The translations under genes were made by a program, and so were the position numbers. DNA of 64,000 nt, from positions 33,056,654 through 33,120,653 of the forward strand of contig NC_085052.1 in assembly GCF_963662255.1 (NCBI RefSeq), written 5' to 3'. Positions 1 through 9,063 of the stretch are shown one piece after another. The notes beneath the pieces were generated by a model. The model was given only the letters and a program-made list of their open reading frames with translations, did no database searches and had not been told where the DNA came from. Every line of letters begins with the position of its first letter. The first letter of the stretch is position 1. Source of the stretch: Cinclus cinclus. Lineage: Eukaryota; Chordata; Aves; Passeriformes; Cinclidae.

Positions 1-1284
1 TAAGGTGGGCCCTGTAATGTAGCTGGCAGCCCACCTGCTAAGTGATGAGTAAAACCTCAGTGCTGAGGCACTCCAGCCACAGAGAGAGCCCCATGGGACC
101 AGCACTATTGTGTAACTTCAGCGACCTTCAGCCATTGAGACTTTTTTCTCTGAATGACTTGGCACAGAGGAGCTGGCAGCAGCGCTGCATGCCTGAGGGC
201 ACACCAGCAGCCCAGTTTCCCCTGGAGAGCATTACCAGTTCAAGGAACTTCCCCTCACCTCTGTACTCACTCCCCTGCTCCTTCTTCCCCTGTTCTGCAG
301 GCATCTGCAGAGCGTGGCATTATCTGGATTTTCCTTGTCTGGGTTACCTGCCAGGCACCTGCACTGGGAACTTACTCAGCTACTGCTTCAGCACTGTCCT
401 TGATGACCACAATCCATCTTTTCCCCTCTGAAAAGGCAAAAGCCACTTCAGACTTCCCAGAGCACCTCTGATAGCTCCATCACCTTCACCTCAGTAGCTC
501 AATCAGCTGCTTTTCAGAGGTTCATCTCTCAACTCTGCATATTCTTTTTTCCTTTCCCAGAACCACTCCCCCACCCCTGAATTTCAGCTCTCTCTAAGAA
601 GTAGTAGCTGCTCCACAACATTTCCTGAGCTGCACAGCTTTTTAGTATGTCAGAGAAAGAAAGAAACAAGCTACAACAGTAAAGGACACAGTCAGAGAGC
701 CTGAGGCACCACTGAAAAAACATTAAATGAAAACTGAAACACAACCATTTTGATTTCCTGAAGCTGGGGCATTTTTTACTCAGAACAGCCTAATTTGACT
801 AACCACTGGCTGCTAGAAGGATGTGAAAGCCCTGTAGCACTGCAAGGGGCAGGTTCTGCCAGGCAAGAGGTCCCAGGGGATGCTACAGCAGGAATTTAAC
901 CTGTTCATCTCCACCCTCTGTTCAGTGTTGGATTATACTGCAGGCCATGCTTGCAGACAAAACTCAAGCCTGAAATATCAGGCAGCACTCATAAGAATGG
1001 GTGTAGACATTAAAAGAAAAAAAGCAGTTTTCTGCTTAGCTAACTCAAAATGCCTGCATGGGTAAGCTTGAGCCAACCACTTGCATCTCTGACGCAAAAA
1101 ATGAGAATGAGATCATCCATTCTCTTCTCCAGGGTCACTCCACCCGAGGCCAGGATGGCAGAAACCCATTCCTTGTGGGGTGAGGCACTGACTCCATGAG
1201 GTGCTCCTGCAGTGTGGGGAGCTGGGAGCCTCCCCCAGGTGTCTCAAGCTGCAGGTCTCTAGGGTGTTTCAGCACCAGATCCCA
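1..1284. other. PPA1 intron 2 (part), no feature recognised
   Basis: Lies downstream of the PPA1 exon 2 donor on the minus strand, so it is intronic. Short open frames here have no family resemblance. I see no exon, RNA gene or recognisable mobile element in it. Confidence 0.6.
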
Positions 1285-1560
1285 GATCCCCTGGATGTTT
1301 CAGCACCCCTGGTCGCCTGGATGTTCCCAGATCCCCTGGATGTTTCAGCACCCCTGGTCGCCTGGATGTTCCCAGATCCCCTGGATGTTTCAGCACCCCT
1401 GGTCCCCTGGATGTGCCCAGATCCCCTCGTCTCTTGGATGTTTCAGCACCCCCGATCCCCTGGTTGTTCCCAGATCCCCTGGTCCCTTGGATATTTCAGC
1501 ACCCCATGTCCTCTGTGTTTTCCCAGATCCCCAGATCCCCTGGATGTTTCAGGACCCCGC
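1285..1560. repeat. 45-bp minisatellite in PPA1 intron 2
   Basis: The words GATCCCCTGGATGTTTCAG and CGCCTGGATGTTCCCA recur with an exact 45-bp period at 1285, 1330 and 1375, then decay into diverged copies up to about 1560. It ends about 60 bp from the exon 2 donor at 1619. The long open frames across it are a by-product of a period divisible by 3. Confidence 0.85.
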
Positions 1561-1619
1561 ATATCCCGGACGTTCCAGTACTCCCCGACCCCCTGCGCGT
1601 TTCCAGGACCTTCTCTTAC

Positions 1620-1876
1620 CTTCCCGGCGTCCGCGTAGATGGGGATATCGTGGAAGGGGGAGATGTAGCGCCCGGCAGCATCCTCTGCAAGGCAAAGGGA
1701 GGGGGCCGAGCGTGAGACGCGCCGGCAGCTCCCACCTGAGCGGGCTCAGGCGAGCGCTGGAGGGGCAGGAAGGGTCGGGAAGGGGCGAGGCAGCGGCGAG
1801 GGCGGCACTCACTGAAGAAGAGCCGGTACTCGGGGCTGTGGGGCCCGGCGCGCTCCTCCACGCCGTACCGCGACAT
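1620..1876 (-). CDS. PPA1: Inorganic pyrophosphatase 1, first two coding exons (partial gene)
   Basis: Cytosolic soluble pyrophosphatase, which hydrolyses PPi to two phosphates and so drives biosynthetic reactions. Two exons are visible. Exon 1 (1876 down to 1813) starts at the ATG of MSRYGVEERAG and ends in a GTGAGT donor. Exon 2 (1684 down to 1620) follows a TTGCAG acceptor and ends in GTAAG. The phases join exactly (64 + 65 nt = 43 codons). The joined protein reads through PEYRLFFKDAAGRY and then ISPFHDIPIYADAGK, matching the start of vertebrate PPA1, where ISPFHDIPIYAD is strongly conserved. The catalytic Asp-rich exons lie beyond the left edge, so this is a 5' fragment of an ordinary gene, not a pseudogene. 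The start sits in a CpG-rich segment. Identity is seen by homology; activity is inferred from the family. Confidence 0.93.
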
Positions 1877-1998
1877 CGCCGCGCACGCGCCCGCGCCCGC
1901 GCTCGCCGCCGGCCGGGGCTGAGGGGGGGCGGGGGCTGCACTGCGCAGGCGCCGCGCGCGCACCCGGCCCCGCCCCTCGCCACGCGGCGGAGCGGGAG
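1877..1998 (-). promoter_or_regulatory. PPA1: PPA1 CpG-rich promoter and 5' UTR
   Basis: The 120 bp upstream of the PPA1 ATG are very rich in GC and CpG (runs of GCGC and CCGCCCC-type boxes) with no TATA box seen, typical of a housekeeping CpG-island promoter. It ends abruptly at 1999 where a tandem array begins. The transcription start cannot be fixed from sequence alone. Confidence 0.6.
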
Positions 1999-2785
1999 AT
2001 GGAACTGCCCGGCTTGGAATGGAACTGGCCAGCTTGGAATGGAACTGGCCAGCTTGGAATGGAACTGCCCGGCTTGGAATGGAACTGGCCAGCTTGGAAT
2101 GGAACTGCCCGGCTTGGAATGGAACTGGCCAGCTTGGAATGGAACTGCCCGGCTTGGAATGGAACTGCCCGGCTTGGAATGGAACTGGCCGGTTTAAAAT
2201 GGTCCTTCCCATCTTGGAATGGCTCTTTCCAGTTTGGAATGGAACTGCCCGTCTTGGAATGGAACTGCCTGTCTTGGAATGGAACTGCCCAGTTTAAAAT
2301 GGTCCTTCCTGCCTTGGAATGGCTCTTCCCGATCTAGAATGGTCCTGCTGGACTTGGATTGGAGCTGCCCGGCTTGGAATGGAACTGCCCGGCTTGGAAT
2401 GGAACTGCCCGGCTTGGAATGGAACTGGCCAGCTTGGAATGGAACTGCCCGGCTTGGAATGGAACTGCCCGGCTTGGAATGGTCCTTCCTGCCTTGGAAT
2501 GGCTCTTCCCAATCTAGAATGGTCCTGCCCATCTTGGAATGGCCCTTCCAGGTTTGGAATGGTCCTTCTGCCTTGGAATGATCCTCCCTGCCTTGGAATG
2601 GCTCTTCCTGGATTGGAATGGTCATTCCTATCTTGGAATGGTCCCTTCTGAATTGGAATGATCCTGCCTGCCTTGGAATGGTCCTCCCTGAATGGGAATG
2701 GTCCTGTCCAGTTTAGATTGGCTCTTCCTGCCTTGGAATGGTTATTCCCACCTTGCAATGGCCCTTCCCGGCTTGGAATCATCTT
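1999..2785. repeat. 20-bp minisatellite abutting the PPA1 promoter
   Basis: About 39 head-to-tail copies of a 20-bp unit close to GGAACTGCCCGGCTTGGAAT. The first ten or so copies are nearly identical, alternating CTGCCCGGCTT and CTGGCCAGCTT. Later copies diverge (GGTCCTTCC, GGCTCTTCC) but keep the TTGGAATGG core and the 20-bp step, with one 19-bp unit near 2560. The array begins 123 bp upstream of the PPA1 start codon. Long open frames on both strands reflect repetition, not genes. Confidence 0.95.
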
Positions 2786-3330
2786 GCCTGCCATGGCCAC
2801 AATGGCATGGGCTGGCATGGACTGGCACAGCACGGTCCTAGCCCAGTACAGTTCAGCATGGCCACAGCAGCAAGTGGTGGCATGGTCCAGCCCGGTGTGA
2901 TCCTGCCTGCTGTGGCCACAGAAGGGTGGGCTGGCACAATCCATCTGGCATGGCACAATTCTGTGTAACAGCATGGACTGGCATGGCATGGCTCAGTCCA
3001 GTACGGCATGGCCGCTGCAGTAGGGTGGGATATGGTCCAGAATGGCCACAAATGCAAGGAGTGGTACTGTCCTGTGTGGCATGGTTTGGTCTAGCAGGGA
3101 CACAACAGCATGGGATAGCATGGGATAGTCCAGCTTGGTCCAGCATGGCCACAGCATGGCCTATCCTTGGAGTGGCCATGGAATGGTCCATTCCCCATGG
3201 CCGTGATAGCAGGGGGTAGCATGTTCCAGCACAGCTAGATCCTGCCTGGCATGGCCATGGCAGCGTGGTTTGGCATGGTGCTGCGTGCCTCTGCGTGCAT
3301 GGCCAAGCATGGCACAGGACAGCCCCTTCT
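2786..3330. repeat. Degenerate GCATGG-rich repeat between PPA1 and NPFFR1
   Basis: Words such as GGCATGG, TGGCCACA, TGGTCCAGC and ACTGGCA recur irregularly without a fixed period. It directly continues the 20-bp array, so it may be an older, decayed tandem region. No gene is seen here up to the NPFFR1 3' end. Confidence 0.65.
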
Positions 3331-3505
3331 CCCTCACTGCCCCTGGATCCCTGCTGTCCCTGGCCCCATGCTTGGAGTAGGGCTGGGGAAGCGGGATTCT
3401 AGCAGGAGCCTGTGGTGCTGGGGGGCTCAGCTGGGGGCCCTCTGGGTGCTGCTGTGGGGGAAGTGGAGGAGCCAAGCCAGGGACAAGCCATCAGTAGGAT
3501 ACATC

Positions 3506-3511
3506 TTTATT
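3506..3511 (-). terminator. NPFFR1: NPFFR1 poly(A) signal
   Basis: AATAAA on the minus strand about 90 nt past the NPFFR1 stop codon, giving a short 3' UTR. It is the first canonical signal downstream. Confidence 0.65.
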
Positions 3512-3597
3512 TCAATATCTTGTGGCCATGACATGGCAAATCCCCCGTCCCCACCCTGCAAGCCCTTGGGCTGGAGTGGTTTGGTGGCCATGGCTCC

Positions 3598-6500
3598 TCA
3601 GCCATCCCACGCAGGGACACCGGCGCGGCGTGGGGCCGGCAGCCTCGACTTGGAGGCGGCTGGCGAGTCGCTGGTTGGCGCCTGGGTGAAGATGCGGTTG
3701 CGGGTGTCGAAGAGGGTCCCGCGGCCGTGGCTCCGGGGGGTGTAGGGCCTGCGCTGGCAGAGGGGGGCCCTGAAGACCTCCTGGAAGCCCCGGCGGAAGT
3801 TCTCATTGAAGTAGCCGTAGATGATGGGGTTGGCGCTGCTGTTGAAGAAGGCCAGCCAGTGGGCGAACGGGTAGACGTAGACGGTGAGCAGGCGGAGCTG
3901 GCCCTCGCTCAGCCGCCCATAGTCCGTCAGCAGCATCAGCGTCCAGAGGGGCAGCCAGGAGATGGTGAAGAAGAGGGCGACAATGATGAGCATATTGATG
4001 ACCTTGACCTTCCTCCTGGAGATCCTCCTCCCCTCCAGCTCCTCTCCACCGTGGGCAGGCGCCACTGACTTGAAGAGCTTGAAGGCGATGCGGGCGTACA
4101 TGATGACGATGAGGGCAAGGGGAGCCACGTAGATGTGGGAGAAAAGGACAGTGGTGTAGATCCTCCTCATCCCCGTCTCGGGCCAGGCCTCCCAACAAGA
4201 GTAGAGAGGGTAGGAGTTGTTGTAGGTGTCCACCATGAAGTGGTGTTCCTCCCTGGTGACGGTCAGGGTGACGGCAGCAGGGCACATGATGATCAGGGCC
4301 AGCACCCAGATGATGGCGATGGTCAGCAGGGCTTTCCTCAGCGTGAGCTTCTGCCGGAAGGGGTGGACAATGCAACGAAACCTGTGGGAGAACAGCTGGT
4401 GGTGGCTTTGGGCACATGGTGGGGACATCGCTGGGGAAGGAGGGCAGCCAGGAGCAGGGGTGGGAATGGAGGGTGAGGTGGGTTGCTCTTTACACGTTTT
4501 GGCGGCCGAGATAGGTTGGTATTTTCAGCCCAGTGTGGGGAATGACACCTTGCTGGAATGCCCCATGGACAGCTTCATGGTCCTCCTGGGGAGCTGGGAC
4601 AGGCTCCCGATGTTCCCAGGAGCTTTCTCTCAATGGGAAACACGCAGGACATCTGTACCTGCTGGAGATTGCTTGGTCCCCACATCCCCACGCCCCCATG
4701 CCAATGTACCTCTCCACAGCGATGGCGACCAGCGTGAAGACAGAGGCGGAGACAGACATGCCCTGCACCAGGCCGCTCATTTTGCACATGGTGTTGTCAA
4801 AGGGCCAACCTGTGAGGGGACACCATGGAAGGTGTAGGTTCTTCTGGCTCACCCAACTCCCTTTAGGTGTCCCCATCCACCCCAGTTGCTGGGGGATGCT
4901 AAGTCCTGCTCCTAACAGGGAGCTTGTGTGGAGGTGGCCTTTAGCAGCATGGATCCTTGAACAAGAACCCCAAAATTGGTGAAAAAGATGCACATTACAC
5001 TTAAAAAATTAAGGAACATGGTGGCTGTCATTTTTCCTACTGTCTTTGGGATCCTCACTCAGAAGGACTTTTGTCTTGTTTCTTTGACCCCAATACCAAG
5101 GCAATAAATAAATCACACCCCATAATCAATAAATACAAACCCTGGCCTCTGGCCTGACTGCTGCTGCATCTGAGCCCTCCCAACCCCCCTATCTTTGGAA
5201 AGGTCAACAGGCAGAGCTGAGCTAGCACGGGAGAAGGTGGATGCAGAAAAAATAAGAGTTTTTTTCAGCATTGCTTGGTGAAGCTTGCTGGACTTCAAAC
5301 AAATATGCAAATGCAACATTAAGGTCAAACTTGTTTTACCACAAATGGCTAACCCTGCCCCACCCCCCCCCCCAAAAAAAAAGTTTCCCGCTTATGCATG
5401 GGAGACATTTTCTCTCCACTCCTCAAGTCTCTCCCCTTCCTCTGCCCTGCTCACCTGTGATGAGGTTGTCCACCAGGGTGGTGGGCATGCAGAAGATGCC
5501 CACCAGCAGGTCGCTGATGGCCAGGTTGAGGAGGAACATGTTGGTGACCGTGCGCATCTGGCGGTTCTTCACCACGACAAAGCACACCAGGACGTTGCCG
5601 ACCACGCACATGAGGAAGATGAAGGTGTAAGCCAGGATGAACATGAGGGCCACGGGGGAGGAATGCTGGTAGTATGCCAGGAAGGTGTAGTTCTCCCTCA
5701 GGAGGTGGCTGGCACTGGAGTTGGGCCACCAGGTGCCATTGGAAGGGCCTGGGGAAGGGAAGGCAGGAAAATTAAGCCGGGAGAGAATAAAGCAAGTATT
5801 CCCTTCATTTCTTAATGCCTCCAGAGGTGGGTTTTCATATTTATTCCGGTGACCAGACTGGCTGGGACTTGTCCTGCTGGACTCTTCTTCGTGCCCCAAC
5901 AAATCTCCTCCTCCTTGGGTTACACAGCTCAAGGTTCTGCTGCACCTCAGCTGAATTGTCGTTTTACATCATTATTGTTTGATACCACTGATATCATTAG
6001 TATTTGATACAATTATTGTTTGATATCGTTGTTACATGGTATCATTATTATTTGCATCATTCTTTTGATGAGGAATTAGAGTGGCCCAGAAGACATCCAA
6101 ATCTCTTTTAGGGATGATGCAAGGACGACAAATCCACATCCCGAAGCTCCAATGCTCCACCCTTATGGGAGCTGTATCCATGTGGTCCCAGTCACGGCTG
6201 GCCTGGGAGCATCCCTGCCCTCGGGCGGCTGCCGCTGCTTCTCCTTGTGCTTCCGAGGTTTACAATTCAATATTCCGCAAAATCTTACTCTCTCCGTCAA
6301 ATAACCCCGAGGAGGGGGCTGGAAGAGAGGACACCCTCCCCTGACATCTTAAGCGATACTTATCTAGTCATTATCTGAGACCTTCTGATGGAGTGGCGGG
6401 GCTGGCGTTTTGTCACTACAGATTGAACGGGGAGCGGGGCTCGGCAGCTCCCACCCTCGGGCTTCCCCAGCCGCACGCAAGCAGGGATGCGGGAGGATGC

Positions 6501-7490
6501 CGGGCGTGGGCAGGAGCTGCCTGCAGCGGTGACGGGACTGACTCCGGGAGAATCCAGGCTGCAGCGGTGAGGCGAGGAAAGGCACATTTTAGCTTTAGGG
6601 CTCAGCCTAAGCTCCTGCGGGTCAGCCCTGCGCTGAGACAGCCTTCCAAAGCCGCCGTGTGATGGGCGGCTGGAGCATCCCCCCATCCCTGTGCCGATGC
6701 CGGTGCTCAGCTCGCCAGCCGAGATGCTTTTCCTAGCCACCGGGACCAGCGGCTTCCTCAAGGTTCCGGCAGGCAGGAGGGCCCTATCCGGCCCCCAATA
6801 CCGCAGTCCTGTGTGCAGGATTTGGGCAACACGTTTCAGAAAGGCGCTGGGAGGGGTTTGCAGCCGACACAGGAGAAGGAGCCTCTTGGAGAGGCAAGGA
6901 AGTAGCGGGATCGAGGGCCCAAGATTCTCCAGGCAGTGGCTATCAGATGCGTGACCCATCTTTGTAAGCAGGAGCGATAACAAAGACTGTAATGAGATTG
7001 CCCAAAACCTGTGATATTAAGCCTAAAACTTTGCTGGACTTTATCTTTTGGGGCTGCAGTGCAGCATGAGCAGGAGGTTGGTGTCCTATGGGGTTGGAGG
7101 TGGTTTTAAAAGCAAGGTGGAATATGGGAAAAGGAAAATAAGGGGCTGCTGAGCACCCGGGTTGCTGCTGGATGGATGGATGAATGAATGAATGAATGAA
7201 TGGGAGGATAGATGGATGAATGGGTAGTAGGAATGGCTGGATGGATGCATGCAGGCGTCCTCAGTTCAGCACTGACATCTCGGACGTGGTGACAAGGGGA
7301 TGAGGGGACGGGACGGGGACGGCATGGACCGCCTGCTTCCCTACCCGGCTTTGGGAAACCACCGCAGGGAAAGGCTGGTCTGATGGAATAGGCGGCTGGG
7401 ATGACGTGTGGGTAGCTTTTTTGGGGGGATAAAATAAATCAGGTCTCGGCACTCACCTCCACCGGCTCGACCCGGCTCCGGGGGCTGCAT
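3598..7490 (-). CDS. NPFFR1: Neuropeptide FF receptor 1
   Basis: Class A G-protein-coupled receptor for RFamide peptides (GnIH/RFRP and neuropeptide FF). Coding exons on the minus strand: 7490-7457, 5748-5455, 4809-4710 and 4381-3598. Phases join without a break: 34 + 294 + 100 + 784 = 1212 nt, 403 aa plus TGA. Visible marks: N-glycosylation sites NGT, NSS and NYT in the N-terminus; TM1 with GNVLVCF; TM2 with [10 protein letters not shown]; Cys in MCKMSG and in SCWEAWP for the ECL1-ECL2 disulphide; an ERFRC version of the DRY motif made across the exon 3/4 junction; NPIIYGY in TM7. Exon 3 uses a GTACAT donor. The 11-residue first coding exon is chosen by phase and by its GTGAGT donor, and it is the least certain part. 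Human NPFFR1 is 430 aa; the difference is mainly the C-tail, which ends in PAWDG here and in a similar PAWDI in human. Confidence 0.95.
5749..7456 (-). other. NPFFR1: NPFFR1 intron 1
   Basis: Joins the short first coding exon to the TM1-TM2 exon. It includes an AT-rich imperfect repeat of TTGTTTGATATCATTATTA-like words at about 5965-6070 and a TGGA/TGAA microsatellite near 7170. No other gene is seen. An open frame that extends exon 2 upstream is interrupted by the CCCCAG acceptor and is not needed. Confidence 0.7.
7168..7256. repeat. (TGGA)n/(TGAA)n microsatellite
   Basis: Interspersed TGGA and TGAA tetranucleotides within NPFFR1 intron 1. Confidence 0.9.
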
Positions 7491-7880
7491 CGCTGCCGGG
7501 CAGTGGCTACCGCCGGAGGCGATTTGCTGCCGGGGGGGGGGGGGACACAGCTCGCCCTCGTCCCTCCCTGAGTCCCTCCCGCCCGGTCCGGGGCTCCGGA
7601 GCTCCGGTGCGTTCTCCGCGGTGCCGCCGCGCCGGTTGCGGCTGCTCGCCGGCTGCAGCGGGGAAGGGGAGGGGGGGAAAACAGCCTCCAATCGCCATGG
7701 ATACCGGGGGACCCGCACGCAGCCCCCCGCCGATGAGGCACGGCGGGGGCGGGCAGCCCACGCGGGACGAGAGGAGGGAGGGAGCAGGCTCGCTCCCCAG
7801 GGAGGGTCGAGGTCTTTGTCCCCTCGCTGCCGCCGAGGTCCCCGCACTGATGCTGGCAGCTGATGGCCGGTGTCCCCAGC
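7457..7880 (-). promoter_or_regulatory. NPFFR1: NPFFR1 CpG-rich 5' region
   Basis: GC- and CpG-dense segment containing the first coding exon of NPFFR1 and the sequence upstream of it, including a G11 run near 7536. It is the likely promoter and 5' UTR. No TATA box stands out. Confidence 0.5.
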
Positions 7881-8919
7881 AGCGCTCCTGTCCATCCCCG
7901 GGAGGAAAATATGCCGGGAGCCTCGAGACAAGCGGGGAGATTCCCCCCATTCATCAATCCACACACAGGAGAAAGAAACACGATGTTTAGGGATGCTGGT
8001 TCTGGCTCCAGGCTGCTCCACTCAACCACAGCTCCTCCAGCATGCCCAACATCTCCTACCATAATCTTTTGCGAAAGTTTGGCAAGTCTGGAAGTCAAAT
8101 ATTTACAGGATTTACCATTCCTGGCTGTCCCCAGCTCACACACAACATTGGGAAGTGTTTGTCCCCTAAATACCCAAAGGAACAAACAAGGGAGATGTTT
8201 AAACAAGGCGTTTTGAGATAACACCTGGGGTTTCTCCCAGGAGTTTGGCTTTTTTTAGCAGGCAGCCAGCTGCTAAGGGACATGGGTGTGTTTGGCAGTG
8301 GCCTCCCTGCCACCGAGAAGCCACTCTCTCCAGGACATTTCTTCCTGGGAAGAGAATCAGCTCAACTTGAGGACCTACAGCACCCGAGAGGGGGGTGCAT
8401 ACTTCTGGGGACACCCACGGCGTGAGCAGTGTGTGGGCACCCAGTGGCATTGGGTCACTTTGGTTTCCATGGTGAAAAAAAAGAAGGGAAGAAAAATCCC
8501 TTGGAAAACAAGGATTTTTCCAGGGAAATACTGCTTGGATGTGGGAGAATCCTGCTGGAGGCTGCAGTGAGCAGCTGTGCACAGGGGCTTCTTTAAGGAC
8601 AAGGCTGGTAATTCGAATTTAATCAGATACAAACCCCCCGAGGTAACAGGAAAGCATTTAATCAGGCACTTGGCACGCCACCACGTCAGCAATTCCAGGG
8701 AGAACCCTTACAGCCTCAGGGATGTCCCTCGCCATCCCGGCTGCTCCCTGCCACCACCCAGGCGGGAGGGTGAACATCCAGATCCCCCTTCAGCTTTACC
8801 CAAACCTCCCACCACATGTGTTTGCGGCTCCTCTGCGTCCCCAAAACACATAAGCAGGAGATTGCCTGGCTCGGGAATTGGCAGAGCCATCCCTTCACGG
8901 GGGAGCCCCGCTGCTTGCT
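7881..8919. other. Intergenic, NPFFR1 to LRRC20 3' end
   Basis: No coding or RNA feature recognised. Both genes point left, so this is the upstream flank of NPFFR1 and the downstream flank of LRRC20. Confidence 0.5.
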
Positions 8920-8925
8920 TTTAAT
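8920..8925 (-). terminator. LRRC20: Candidate LRRC20 poly(A) signal
   Basis: ATTAAA on the minus strand about 140 nt past the LRRC20 stop. A variant signal; a longer 3' UTR using later sites is possible. Confidence 0.4.
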
Positions 8926-9063
8926 TTAGGGAAAACGAGGCACTCGCCCGGGTTTGGGACCCGCTGGCTGCAGCTTTGGGACAGAAACGGGGGCGTAGAA
9001 GGGACTGACCCAAGCCAAACCACTGTGGTGGGCGGTCACCCCTCGGGACAGCTCGGGATCCCG

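Noticed and set aside
2194..2989. Long minus-strand open frames (143 and 231 codons)
   Set aside because: They run across the 20-bp and GCATGG repeats, so openness comes from repetition.
5749..5932. NPFFR1 starting at an ATG contiguous with exon 2
   Set aside because: A good CCCCAG acceptor at 5748/5749 and a phase-matched upstream exon with a GTGAGT donor fit better.
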